DNA from: Tyto alba | Taxonomy: Eukaryota > Chordata > Aves > Strigiformes > Tytonidae | Reading direction: 5' to 3' | Assembly (NCBI RefSeq): GCF_018691265.1 | Contig: NW_024881272.1 | Location: 20,945,323 to 21,009,322, forward strand | Length of the DNA: 64,000 nucleotides | In this document: one piece after another, positions 26,603-39,500 of the stretch | How the letters are laid out: every line of letters starts with the position of its first letter | Numbering within the stretch: the first letter of the stretch is position 1 | Program-made: the position numbers and the translations under genes | Notes under the pieces: model-generated | Database searches by the model: none | What the model was told of the DNA's origin: nothing | The model's input: the letters and a program-made list of their open reading frames with translations, nothing else

Positions 26603-27918
26603 CATGCTGGGGTCTGTGGCATGGTTTTTGAAAGCAAAAACTGCTAGTTTCAAGCACAGAAGTAGCATATGTTCAATTTAAAATTCAAATGTATTTATAA
26701 CTGAAAGCTAATGGCAATGTCATTTATTCACTTACCAATTTACAATAGGCCATATGAAGCAATCAATTTTTAAATATATTTATTGGTATTGTAGAGAGAA
26801 AAAGGAGTTAAAAAGTAGCTGAGATTGATCAGGAGCTGCAGTGTACTATAAAGTGGTGAATGCTGCCCTCTGTCTCAGGTTGGCAATGGTCACTTATTTA
26901 GAAGTGGTCTATTTTCAAAGAGAGGGAGAGACAGGAAAGGTTGGTGCTCAACAGCTTTCCTTAATACTTTGGTCTGTAATAGTTTAATTAAAACTCTAAA
27001 TGCTTAAAATGATATCATGTTAGAAAGAAATTTCCTCAGGGATTAAAGGTTGTAGTTATTTTAAAATAATGTTTTTCAAATATCTGTGACACAGAAGAAG
27101 AGCTATTTTCTTTTATGTATCTTTATCTTGAATAGATCATATAAAAGAGTCATGTCAGCATTAAACCTACAGGCCCATGGAAGATGGCTTCTTTTACATG
27201 GATCTTTTTTTTTTTGAACAATTTAAGAATACATATAACTTATTTCAATGTATTATTTTACAGTTTTAGGCAAGATTTAATAACAAAGGAAGGCACAGTT
27301 TTCTTTATCCGTTCACACAGTGGAGGAAAGCTTAGACCATTTCACTGAAAGATAGTGTGATTGAGATGTATATGTCTGCAGCTTAAACATAACAGCTTTA
27401 GAATTTGCTGAAGATTATGCTTGTGTTATTCTGCTGTTGATACACCACTGCTTTTTTAAAAAAAAGCGTGAACAGGTCTAAGAAATAGAACAAAATGATT
27501 TTATTGTGCTCATTCTCCTAGAAATTCGGGACCATCTTTCCCCTTAAAATTTACATCTTCCCTTGTAGTGCCTGCACCCTTTGCATTAGTTTGAGAAGTG
27601 AGGGAGATTTCCCCTTATTTCCAGATGAGGGAGAAAATTTCTATTACAGAAGGTAGATGTTAGAGGCACTGCTGCATCTCCATCCTCCCCATACCAAGTC
27701 TGCCCACAGGAAGCCCAGAGCCTACCTGCCTTGCTGATCGCCTGCCTGGCATGTTGATCCCCAGGAAAGAAACATTAGACCTGGTGTCCTGAGTGCAAGA
27801 CTCAGTTTTATTCTCCTACCTCCTCCTGCCTAAAATCGAGTGCTGCTGGGAGTGGTAGTAGAGGAAGTATGGAATAGAAGAGATGGTTACAGGCCACATA
27901 TATAGCAAGTAGGATTTG

Positions 27919-27951
27919 CCCCACCCCCCACCCCCCACCCCCCCCACCCCC
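27919..27951 (-). repeat. C-rich tract; G-quadruplex motif on minus strand
   Basis: Five C runs of 4, 6, 6, 8 and 5 bases are separated by single A bases. On the minus strand this gives five G runs with one-base T loops, an ideal motif for a stable parallel G-quadruplex, and on the plus strand an i-motif. It is not inside a CpG island or near a recognised promoter. Confidence 0.9.
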
Positions 27952-28014
27952 GCTGCAGTCTTTTATAACTCACTTTATATTCAGACCAATACGGTACAAC
28001 CATTCTGATATGGT

Positions 28015-28085
28015 AACAATTTATACCCATCTTGCACTCATGTGAATGACTATGTAGGGTTTAGGACAATAGGAAATCCAGCCCC
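28015..28085 (+). repeat. Ancient amniote repeat relic
   Basis: The order tttatacccatcttgcactc, atgtgaatgactatgtaggg, aggacaataggaaatccagcccc parallels a phrase I recall as common in turtle and crocodilian DNA (tttacacccactttgcact.atgtaaatgactacaca...gagaatcaggccc). The co-linear similarity over about 70 bases makes this one of the better relics here. Confidence 0.5.
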
Positions 28086-28386
28086 GTGACTAAGTCCTAA
28101 AGCTCATCTTTTTAGAATAGAAGCTGGAAGAGAGAATGGATGCCTGTCTCTCAAGATGATAAAATGCGGTGTTCTAAATACAAGGCAGTATTTCTCCTGG
28201 GAATGTTTCATTTTGGGTTAGAGAGCAGTACTCTTTCCATAGCTGAAAAGAGAATTTTGTTTATCTTATGGGAGAAAGTTCAGAGCAGCTTTGGGAACAA
28301 CCATCTCAGAATGAAATTGCAAACAGAAAGTAGAAATTGATAGGGCTTTTTGTTCACTGATCATACACGCTGACATAATAGTAATT

Positions 28387-28422
28387 AAAAAAAAAAAAAA
28401 AACAACAAAAAAAACCCAACAA
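28387..28422 (+). repeat. A16 plus A/C-only tract
   Basis: An A16 run passes into caacaaaaaaaacccaacaac. Low complexity, no element body recognised. Confidence 0.85.
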
Positions 28423-29039
28423 CTTTAATATATTAAAGGAAAAAGGAAACCCAAAGCAAATGTTCAAAGGAAGGATTTTTAGAAGCTATGAATGCAATAC
28501 ATGAAATCAAAAGACCCAGTGGAATCAGGTAAGGCGAGCAAAATACCCTGGGAAACCTCATAATGTGCTCTCAGCTGCACTTAACAGTGAAATTCACAGA
28601 ATGAATCCTAAGAATTGCTTCCTATAAAAATGAGAAAATTCAAGGCAACTTTCAAATCTTCTAGCTTAAGTTTTTATTTCTGAGAAATGCAGATGTTGCA
28701 CTAATTCCATATCCCTGTAAATAAGGAGATATACCAAAGCTTTTAGCATGCAAGATACCTCTTTTCCTTTTTTATTCAACAGGGGATATTTAGAATCAAG
28801 TGGAAATTAATGCAAGTGAATCTGAGTTTTTCAGCTATAGAAGTGGATGTTTGGGAAACTTAGTTTCCATGTCTTTAGCCCCTAACATGGCTTCTGATAA
28901 GGAAAGCACCTGTTTTGTGAGAAGCCATGTAATTAGAACTGATGGGAAGATAGAAAATCCTTTTTGCGACAACACTGCAGTTTTGAAACTAGTTGTTGCC
29001 CCTGCTTTGAGCTCATAAAAAGCCTTTTAAAGATTTGAA

Positions 29040-29073
29040 GAAAAAACAAACAAACAAACAAACAAAACAAACC
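29040..29073 (+). repeat. (AAAC)n microsatellite
   Basis: A-rich start followed by about five caaa units and an aaaacaaacc end. Confidence 0.9.
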
Positions 29074-31822
29074 AGTATTAAAGTGGTTATTTTGAGACTC
29101 AGTATAGTCTGCTGAGTATGCTCTATTCTGAACAGAGTTCTCACACTGAATTTGGCAGAACATAGGCTGAACCTAGGTCCTAAATTTCCCAAGCCAAGGC
29201 CATAGCCCACATAACATAAAAGTCTCCACAGGTTGATAGAGGTGTTTTGTTTTTTATGAGATGACATGTTTTGATCTACTTTGCATGTGACAGAGAAGTC
29301 TCCAGTTCAAGTTTTTCCCCAGTCATGTAGCCAAAAATTCAAATGGGTGGTGTTGGCATGGCAGGAACACTAGGATTTCTGAGGTGCTGTGGTCTTGGAA
29401 AAATCACTATGTGCACGTGGTGTGATTGTGATTAAACTGGTTAAAGGTGTCCTAGGGAAATGCAAGAGGCTTTGGCGGCTATATAGAGAGAGGTCTCTCC
29501 CTTATCTTCTTCATCTTACCAGTAGAAGATGTCTTTCTCAGACCCCTCAAAATGTGTAGTTCTTTATTTCTCTGCTCTTCATAGATTTTTTCCTACTGAA
29601 AACCACAGGCCTCCTCCCCAGCCCCATTTTCTTGTTTCTCCTCTGCAACAGCATCTATTCACTTATTTACATCTCCCCAGTTTCTAAGAAAAGACATCAA
29701 CGGGAAGAGGGGAGAGAGAAAGGCTATGGACTTGACAGAGAGTTTAAGATGACACAAAATCAACAGTTAAAGGTCTCAATCCCAATCCGGAGTTAAACAG
29801 TCAAAGTGCTGCTGGGCATATTGTGTTTATATCTGAAGCCAGCCCTACACAATTTTCTTCTCTGGTGGTACAGACAAAATTCAGTCTTTGAGGGACTTCC
29901 ACTTCCGTATAAAGCTATTCCTCTACTTCCTCCTGTAAGGACAAAGTTGCTGAGCAAGACAATGGAAGAGAAAGAAGATACAGAAGACCCTCTGAAAAGC
30001 ATGTTTTTCTCATCATGTCTCTTCCAGCCTTGGTGTTTCTCTGGACTGCTTTCTTTGTGGAGGTCCCAGCTACAGGAGTTAGCAATGGGCTTATTATATT
30101 AATACATCAATTTCCAGAAGCAGAAACAAAGACAATGAAGGAAATATTTTTACATTTCCCCCAGCTAGAAATTCTCTGATCTCCTAAATCCCCAAATATA
30201 ACTTTTAAATAGTATATTGATAGATAATCCTTATTTATAGTAGATTTACTTCGTAAGTAAGACAAACGAGTAACTAAGTCTCAAGGAAGAGCGATGGAAA
30301 GTCCTGTTGTCATGAGAGTTGGTACTTTTTCTCATGTTACATATTTCACTGCCAACTTGACAATTTCAGAGCCAGGCGTGCACAAAAATCATGTAGCTGA
30401 CATTTTCCAAAGGACCTGAATGGCTAGGACCTCAGCTTCTTACAACCAATTAACCAGAAAACATTCCCATATATTTTTCCATTTACTTGAATATGAAGCT
30501 ATACTGCATAGCATACAATCTAAATCTCTAATTTCCCTGATGCAAGTGAGTTGGTTGCAGTTGACATAGAAGGTACAAAGTGAAAAAGATCTGCTAAATA
30601 AATAAAAAAAATCTGTTTGGTTCTTGGTGCTTTTGGAAACTGCATTTATCTCTCATCACCTGTGAATCTTTTCATTAAGGTACTAGCAGCCCCTTTTCTC
30701 AGAGTGACAATACCTATATGACTTAGCTTATGACATCTCACATTTAATTACATCACAGCAGAGCAAACAACCACTAGAAAACTATCTAACAAAAGTAAGA
30801 TATTTCAGTGAGAGAAAGCAGAACTTCAAACATATTTCAGTAAGGATGGTCATAGCTGTATAGGGATAATTGTTTCACCTTCAACTTTAAAAATGCACTG
30901 CTCTTCCATTTGTTTTGTTCTAAGTAATCTCCTATTTTTTCTGAATGATTTTGCAGTAAGAATTTGAACACATTCCCAAATTAAAAAAAAAAAAAAAATC
31001 ATACTGAAAACCAAAGAATAATATTTCTGCTAATGAGTATCATTAAAAGGTCCAATTACTGTGAGTTTTCATATACAATTCTGCTTCCTCTGCTTCCAAC
31101 CCCATGAAATCCAAAAATCTGACATAAAAGCAGAGCTCTGAAACAGCTGGGTAGTTTGAATCTGATATGAACTTTATCTTTCAGAAAGATATGCTGCACA
31201 TCTTATAGCTAAAGACAGAGCTTTAATTTTCAAACCATGGAGAAGAGAGGACACGTAGGGAGAATTCCTCATTACTGTGTTAAGGGAAATTGAGAACATT
31301 TGCTTAGACTCCCCAATAGGGGTAGGAAGACATGTTGAAAGCACTGAAATTTGGAAGTTAGTAATAGATATTGTAGTCCTTTTATGAGTTTTTATTTTCA
31401 AAACATGCATACCCAAAGTAAAAGACTTCAAGCCTTAAGCGAGGTTCAAGGGGATACTTTGAAATAGGAATAATATGTGAATAGATGACATTTACAGCAT
31501 CTAAATTAGAAGAAAGAAATTAAAATGAGTTTACATCTGAAGTGAAGAAAAAAATTAAGCTAATCATGTAAATCTGAAGTTATTTATGCATCAGTGTCTA
31601 GGCAAAAGAATGGCGTAAAAGACAGCTTGCTAACAAAGACAGAACAACTAGGCTTGAAAAGAAACACCAAGGTCTGTAGGAGAAAGAGGAAAGAATGGAG
31701 ACACATTGCCCTGTTTGCTGTGACATTTTATCTGCAGTGGCCCAGGAACACTTCGCTGAAAATCAAGAACAACCCCCTTTCAACAAGATGCTAAAGGCTG
31801 ACTGACAGCTAAGTGAGTTGAG

Positions 31823-31870
31823 AAAACAAAAACAAAAAACAAAACAAAACAAAAAAACAATACAAAAAAA
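31823..31870 (+). repeat. A-rich (AAAAC)n-like tract
   Basis: Imperfect pentamer repeat of aaaac with one T near the end. Low complexity only. Confidence 0.85.
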
Positions 31871-32200
31871 GAGGAGAATCATAATAAATGTAATAACATA
31901 CATTAAGTAGTTTTCGCACCCATAATATCCATCTTAATCATCATCTTTGGACCAGTATCTAATTAGTAATTCTGGACGAGGTCTTCTATGCTGGTAATAA
32001 TACTTTTCATATCATTTTCATTTGAATTCTTCTTAATGTTTTCTTTGTCTGGGTTCTCTGCCTTAATCCAAATTAACTTTGGTTTTATGTAATGCCCCTG
32101 GCAGAATTTTTGAGACTCATGGCACAGAGTCACATTACACTAATCCATGGCAAATGTGGAAAACTGCTGAAAGGACAGTGACTTCTTTTTTTTTTTTTTT

Positions 32201-32252
32201 GGAGGGGGGTGGGGGGGAGGAAGGGGGAGTGCGAGGAGAGAGAGAGAGGAGG
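32201..32252 (+). repeat. G-rich purine tract with G-quadruplex potential
   Basis: Directly after a T15 run (32186-32200) the plus strand becomes almost purely purine, with G runs of 6, 7 and 5 within 32204-32227 and then (GA)n to about 32250. The runs can supply four G triplets because the G7 run can be split. The abrupt T-to-G switch is sharp. Confidence 0.75.
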
Positions 32253-32549
32253 GCATGTTGGATTGGGTTAATTTTCTGTCAAGTCATCCTGCCAAGATCA
32301 TATGATCTCTAAACCTGACATCAGGAAAATAGGGATGGGACTTCTGGTGTCAACCAGCAGTTACACTGAATTAGGTATAACATGAAACTGCACCGTGAGA
32401 AGGGAAAAGTCACTTCTGGGGATCTTAGAGAGCCATGAAATGCCCTTCCATCTTAAGAGAGAGGAATGAAGCTACAGGCCTGTCAGAAGAAAAGAATTTA
32501 AAGTGAGGTTGTGTCTGAGGGGAGAGTAAACTCAGTCAGTGTAGACGCA

Positions 32550-32616
32550 GAGTTTGATCCACAGCTCTCTGAAGTCAAATGTTTTAGTTTACGTCAATGG
32601 CCTTTGATTAGGCCCA
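32550..32616 (+). repeat. Ancient amniote repeat relic
   Basis: agtttgatccacagctctctg, gaagtcaaatg, ttacgtcaatgg and tttgattaggccc occur in this order. It resembles repeats of the form gatcc.cagct...gaagtcaatgg...gatttggccc. The ends (gatcc... / ...ggccc) are typical of the other relics in the window. Confidence 0.45.
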
Positions 32617-32729
32617 GAGAGAGCTGTAAGATCCAAGGGCTGCCAGGCTTGGTTACAGTCAATACTATAAATCCCTGAGAGAGTTTCCTCACTAAACTCT
32701 AGGCCTTTTTGCTGCAGGACGCTAACTAA

Positions 32730-32771
32730 GGGCATGATCCTGAGCAAAGTTAGTCCCATCGGCTCCAAAGG
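32730..32771 (+). repeat. Possible ancient repeat fragment
   Basis: gggcatgatcctgagcaaag followed by ttagtcccatcggctccaaagg resembles 'gggcctgatcctgcaaag...agtcccattgactccaatgg'. The fragment is short, but it lies about 115 bases from the relic at 32550-32616. Confidence 0.4.
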
Positions 32772-33370
32772 TCATAAATTCTTTTGGCCATCTTGTAGCA
32801 CACACAGATACCTTGGTTTGCCATAGCTGCTTAATACATGTGCTAGAAAGGGTGAGAGAGACAGTTCCTGGCAAAATGAAGCTATTCCCATAGCCAGAAC
32901 TGGGACTTCCTCCAAGAGTGGGATGAGTTCGGAAGTCCCCACCCTGCTGCACTCTGGTCGCAGGGGCTCAGCCGTGGGCACAGTCTGTGGCACCAGGGGT
33001 TTGTCAGGGCTCCCTTCCCTGTGCCAAGGGGAAGCTGAACCCTGGGGCTGCCTGAGGGGAAGCCTTCAGGCAGTCAGATGAGTCATTTTGCACCACTGAG
33101 CCCAGCAAGTGGCCCACTAGCTTTAGAGTCTAACCGGTTTGTTTAATTTTTGTAACATCTTCTGAGAAATGGTCTGATTTCTTCAGTTACTAAGCCTTTC
33201 TGAACACGGACGAGCTCAGATGGGAATATATTTTCTTAGAAAAAAGAAGCTATAACCCTCCCCCGTTGTAAGGGCTGATCATAATGTTGTTGTATACTTG
33301 GGAAATCCTTATCTACAGATTAACCTTGAAGATCCCCCTCTTGCTCCCTCAAAGCCCAACTTATATTACT

Positions 33371-33407
33371 TGGTTGGTTGGTTTTCTTTGGTGTTTTCTT
33401 TTGTTTT
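33371..33407 (-). repeat. T/G-only tract (A/C on minus strand)
   Basis: tggttggttggttttctttg followed by T runs with G. On the minus strand it has the same A/C style as the other tracts. Confidence 0.75.
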
Positions 33408-33660
33408 AAAATAAATTTAATAAAAAAAATATTTGCAGGATGAACAGAAAATAAATCAACACTACCGGAAAACCAGCAACTTGATTGTTTCTCCCTGCTT
33501 CTGCAAAAAACCCATAAAAGCTCAATTGTCCTCTCAGGACTCCTTGGAAGTCTTAACAAAAGTCTCTAAAAAAACTAAATGAAAGACCAGGGAGTTAGCA
33601 GCAGGGCAGATCTATCATAGCCAAATCAGACAAAACCCTCTTTCCTTCTGACCGTATCTG

Positions 33661-33733
33661 GGCTTAATTCTGATCTCCTTACTCATGCTGAGTAATAATT
33701 CACACCATAACTAGCCCCACTGGAGTTGCTAAA
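33661..33733 (+). repeat. Ancient amniote repeat relic
   Basis: ggcttaattctgatctcctt, actcatgctgagtaataatt, cacaccataactagccccac and tggagttgc run in order. This resembles the recalled turtle/crocodilian phrase 'cctgattct...cttactcatgctgagtagtaccttactcca..agtagtcccattga'. It is the third such relic in about 1.2 kb. Confidence 0.5.
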
Positions 33734-36464
33734 ATCACTCGAAGCAAGCCATAAGCCTGTTTGACAAATATCAGTCTGATACACTAAGACTAAAAATCCT
33801 AAGAGCTAATTCAAATATTATTTTTGTAATTATGTGCCCTCAAAAAAGGTTTCTGTTCTTTGCTGTTGTTGATGCAGTTTGCTATCTTCCAAAGACAGGA
33901 AGTTTGTGATTTTCTTTTTTTTTTGCTTGTTTTGTTTTTCATCTTAATATAGAATCCAGCTAGAAAATTAATGTTTTGTCTACCCTAGAAAATGCAATGA
34001 ATATACAAAGATATATGAAGAACTGGCACCTTCTTGACAGAGATATTAAAACAGAAAAACCTGAGGCCAAGTCTATGGTACAAACTTCTGTCTGAAAAGT
34101 ACATTAGTCAACAGTGTAACAGGACACGATCTCAGCCATTAACCCAGGCTGAGCACCTTATTTGGCCTACCTAGTGATTAGCCTGATTCAAAGCCCTCAC
34201 TTATTTACTGAATCTTCATGTTGCTTCATTCACCCATATGTACGTGACAGTAACACTGTTAAAGAGGGAGACTTGCTGTGCTGCTGCGGAAGTGCACACT
34301 GTAGATTGGTTTTGTACCTTTGTAAGCTGATCTCTTCTATGTGTCTTAGTGAGTCGTAGGAGGGTTTATCCATGTTTCTAATCACATGAGTCATTAGAAA
34401 GTATCAAAAGACTATCAGCAATCAAGCAAATTTCCAGTATTTCAGTCTATCAAGGCTGGACACCAGCACAAGTGGAAGCACTCCAAGAGCTAATGAGGAT
34501 CTTTAGGAAGGCTATTCTGCTCTTGCTTAAAATACCAAATTCATCATGGAGACACGAAGCCTGAGGAAGTCCCCGAGGTGCCAGCAGAGGCTGTTCAATG
34601 AATGCCATCACACAACATACCCCAGTGGTCCTGCCAAACTCCTCCTCCAGCAGGAAGCCTGGCAACAAGGCACTCAACCAGTTGAACAAATACTACAAGC
34701 TTTTCACTGTGCAAGCAATTTGCCAACAACCACTAGCCTGAAGGCTGGATACTGTTACCTAGTTATTAATGAATGCTGCTGATTAACCTTTGAAAGTACC
34801 TTGTCCACCACACCTACTGGTGGGAACCTGCAGTGGTAATGCTCAGGGGAGGTTGCTGATGTAGGAACGACACTGGGAAGAGTGAACAGGCACCCCAAGA
34901 AGTGACAATGACTTTAAAGTTGGATACAAACCAGGAGAGTTCTTCCAGAGACCTTTGGGAAGAGGAGGGGGGAGGGTAAGCTTTTTTAAGCTTTCAAAAA
35001 GTTATTAGTGTACAGACTTCACTGTAACCTACACTATATCTCAGTCTGCTGTGCCTGATTGAAAACAAATTAAAATTTTTTTTCAAAAGGCTTCCTATTA
35101 TGCCCCTGCAGTAAATCTGGCAGAGACTGTGACACCCTCCTCAACTATTCTCATCTACGTTTGAAGCCCAAAACTCCTCAAGGTAACACACTGCTGAAAC
35201 CTAGAAGATGGCATATAAAATGATATGCCAGGCTCCTAAGAATCATGAGACTACTTTAAAACTCTGGCAGAAAACAACCCTTGTATTTTTATTTCTTTTA
35301 ATTTTTGTCTTTCTTGGGCATACCTCTTAAGCATTTTTAAGCTTGCTTTTCTTTAGAAAATATCAAATAAACACGAAGTAAAGACTTAGTGAAAGGGTCA
35401 TGAAATAACATGAATCTAGGGGCAAGAACATCAAGAAATATAAAATTCTTAAATACTGCAAAGTTTATGCTAAGATGTTGAGAGTTGATGACTACAGCAA
35501 AAGCACAGTGAATAAGCAAATATGAAGGAACTGCCTGAATATTACTCATGGATAGAAATGAAGAAGGAAAACCAAACAAAATCTGAAAGGAGAGTGCAGA
35601 AAGGACAAATATGGAAGAGAAAAAAAATGCACAAAAAGTATATTATGAAGAAAGAAAAACCCAAAATTCAATTTAAAAAAGCCCATCAGCCTTACTTTAT
35701 CTATTACCACAAAAAGACTGCTTATGCATGATCTCACTGGGGGATTTGCAAAACACTATTTTAAAAATTGTTCTGTTTTCTCAATTTAACAAAACTGTTA
35801 CTTTTAAAGTTAAAAGCACAGTGAAGAAAAAAAAAAAAAAAAGATATTTCTTGCCTAAATCCTCCTTTAGGTTGAGATTTCACACAACAGTTGAGCCAGT
35901 TTGACAGCTTGCCGTTGTTGATTGGGGAAGCAGCCTCACTCCCCTGCTTTGTTCCCAGCCATGTGGTCTTACTTCTCTTGTGCTGAAACCGGCACTTGTC
36001 TGACACCCCAGTAAAAAATATTGCACTCTAAACTAAAAAAGAATATTTTTTTTTCTGCATATATTTTTGTTTGTTTTTAAAAAACATTGAGGAGAAGTAG
36101 GTGAGACTACTTAACAGTCCTATGAAACCTCACCCTTAAAACATTCCTGGAACTATAGAGCAGACAGACATTCATGTTTTGTGCTCTTTCTGCTTGCACT
36201 ACTATTACCTATTTCATTTAATTGAATGCAAATATTAAATGCAGTGCCATTCTCCTCATGAATTAACAGAAATGATGCAAAGGGGTAGGTTTTAGTCCCC
36301 TATGCAAACTGCAAACAAAAGCAAGATATGAGAACTAAAGCAGACTTTCCCTTTGACTTCCACACTATGGACTGTCACTGTACTGAGCACAGATCAAGGC
36401 AGGCTATCAGGCATCAGCTAGATGGAAGACCAAGAACAGAAAAAAATCACAATTAATTTGCCAT

Positions 36465-36512
36465 ATTCTGCCCTAATTTACACTCTTGCAGCCTGGTTGA
36501 CACTCACTGTTT
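36465..36512 (+). repeat. Possible ancient repeat fragment
   Basis: attctgccctaatttacactcttgcagcc then tggttgacactcac resembles 'attctgccctgatttacacc.gtgcaacc'. Short and only loosely similar. Confidence 0.3.
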
Positions 36513-39500
36513 CAGCTTCCCCTCACAGTACAGTTTGAGTTTGTGTATACAGATTAGTTAGACTTTCCTTGTTTTCATGACATTACTAACATTTGAATAA
36601 AGGATCTGGTTTTGTTCTCTTCTGTTTCTGGGAGGGACAGATTCCTTTTCGAATGTTCTTGTAACAGGATGGAAAAATCTGTGCTTGTCCACAGATCACA
36701 AATGGATGTCCATTACTTTGCATTACCCAAAGATTTTTCTTTGGGCAATATTATTGCCAGACACACAAAAAAAAAAGAGGAAACAAACATATTGCTGAAA
36801 ACAAAATTTAGTTTCAAATATTCAAGCCTGATTCTTATAAGGGTAGTCTCATTACTATCTGTGGTACAAACAGGACATAGCAGGATTCAGGCTATTAAAA
36901 CCAGAGATTATTCAAAAGTTAACATGTGCTTTTTATTTACAGAAACAGAACAAAAGGGACTCTAATTGAAACAGATCATTTAAATAAAACTAGCATACTA
37001 TTTATGCAGATAGTATACTTATGTAGATACACACGTGCGCACATATGCACACCCAGCCACAGCTTCCAGTGGTTTTTGGCTCCTGGTATTACATGTAGGA
37101 ACCTAGTGTGCCCAAGAAGCCTGGTGCACATGCCAGGATTTTCTGGGTATCCAGGCTCCCCAGCACAAATCTGGGAGTCACTGGGCACAAGAGGAACCTC
37201 CACTAAAACGGAGCAAGAACCTCAGCTGCCTCTCAGGGAATTTGCCTGTGTTTTATCAAATCCAGCATATTCCTGAGAAATATATGGGGATATGTGATGA
37301 AGTGACATTTCCCTGATCATTTCCCTTATTGTTCCTTTTTAAGAGACAGCTGAAGTTATTTAGGTTGCTTGTTAAAAGAAACAAACACAGGAAATGAAAC
37401 TGGGTGAAAATCATTTCTTAATTTTGAGTGTGCACTAAGGTGGAGAAAACCTTACCAAAGATAAATGAAAATGTAAACACACTGATTTCAATCAAGAGCT
37501 CTTTTCATAAGAATATTTCACTCACTAGTTGCTGCTGATGGCACCCTGTTCCTTTTAGAGGTGTGTTACCCATTCTGGAATATACACAAGAGTTCAAGTG
37601 TTGCATAATTACACAAAACAGGGCCTATACAAGAATATCCTGTTTTGCTTCCTGTACACTCACTAGGGTGGCTCAGCTGAATCCTTGACAACATCTAGCT
37701 CCATGAAGAAAACATCAAGACTCCTTGCTGATAGCAGTTTTTTACCTAGAGCTTCTCAGCAGTTGGGCTGTTTAGCCCCAAAGTGTAAGCACACAATCAC
37801 CCTATTGTTTACTTTCTAGTCAGAAGGAGCATTACTGCTTTTCTTCACTGTCCACGGCCTCTGTAATCCTAGCAGTCATGTTCACTCAGCAGTAAGTCTA
37901 AATATGTGCTTCCCAAAGGAGTTTCAAATCCATGACATAGATTAGCATCACTGTGGTTTGATGCTATCTGTGACAGATTCCACAGTAATTAACATTTTAA
38001 ACCATGGTCAATAGTGAAATTATTTGATGAAGACTCACTCTATCCCCCAAATCGTGAGAAATTAACAAATTTAAGGGGTATTATTATAAAGAAGTGAATA
38101 GGCTGTGGAGGACAATATATTTTTCAAAAACCCTGTCAGCATTGCTTCATCTCATTACATATCACTGTATCTTAAAAAAAGGAGCGATTCAATTGTGCGA
38201 TGGTGAATCATGAAACTTCACAAACATTCAAGGAACACACATGCCACTACAAATTAACCATTAGCATTGCATGGTATTCATCCTTTCTGTCACACACTGT
38301 GGGAAGCATGCCTTATTAGCATGGAAGCACGGCGCAATAGTATCTCAGTGTACTTAACATTCACTTACCTTGAAAAAAAAGAGCACACAATTGCAGTCTT
38401 GAACCAAAAACCAATCCCTAAAATGCTGCCACTCTATTCCTTTATGCATTTAATCCTAGGATTTTAAAATTACAAAATTGAATCCTAAAGCTTTTTTTTT
38501 TTCCCTCTTCCAGTTCACTGTTTTCTACAATGAAATGTAGTTTTTGCATTTTTAATCAGTCTTAATCATAAACAAGGCAGGCATCACAATTGCAGCTATT
38601 TCAGGGTTCCCCCTCACACACTTCTTTTTTGGTTTTGAATTTCAATAGTACCCTCAACTGGGGGTCTTCCTGGATCCCAGATGTCGAATTATACGGTCTG
38701 TCCTATTCTCCTTATAGTGGCAATCCAGTTCCCTGTTAAGTTTCACAGGAATCTGAATAGCTATTCTGGAATCACCCATTTCTTCTTGAGTTGTATTACA
38801 ACTGAACTTAATTTTGTCATCTTGAGTATTAAGAAACAGTTCTCCTTGACTGAACACTTTCTTGGAAATATCTGCTCTCTTTCTGTTTTATCTCTTAATA
38901 ATATGAAGCACCCTGTGCAAATCCTTAAAAAAAAATATAAAATCTACGTTTAGCATCAGTGTTCCTGTCTGAGGTCCTGTGCGGTCTATAAAACCTCGAG
39001 AAAGGGGCCCACTTCCCATACCTATCCTACTTACATGCTGTTTTATTTAAGAATCAAGAGTACATTTTACAACCACTTTGCCATGTTAAAAAGGAGAAAC
39101 ATAAAAGTGACTTTCAGGGGGAGGGCAGACTTATGTTTTGTTTCACTAGCTTCTTTCAGAGAAAACTTGTAAAATAAAAAGTTATAAATGCCAAACAATT
39201 TTGTAAAAGCTAATGTAGCAGTAAACCAGAGGCTCCCACTGACCTAGAAGCAGAACAGATATTTTAAACCTGTACAGTTTTAATGTATGTTTTACACATA
39301 TACGTATTTGAAATTTCATTTTTTCCTAAGTGTAATCTGACACTATAGAATCACACACATCTCAGAAATTACTCCTACCCACTCTGAGTTCAAATAGTAA
39401 CAGAGGCTTGATGACAGATAAGGTTAACATTGTGTAAGGTATTTGAACTGGCAGAGCAGTTCAGATATGTAACACAATGCATCATGAAGGCAGGTCATGG

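Larger units (their letters stand above)
28423..32185. other. No gene seen; unique sequence
   Basis: Only overlapping short frames (up to 98 codons at 29806-30102) with no domain I recognise. Simple repeats in this stretch are listed separately; an A16 run lies at 30983-30998. Confidence 0.55.

Noticed and set aside
32880..33080. GC-richer patch as a CpG island or exon
   Set aside because: CpG dinucleotides are few, and the overlapping minus frames of 73-76 codons show no domain.
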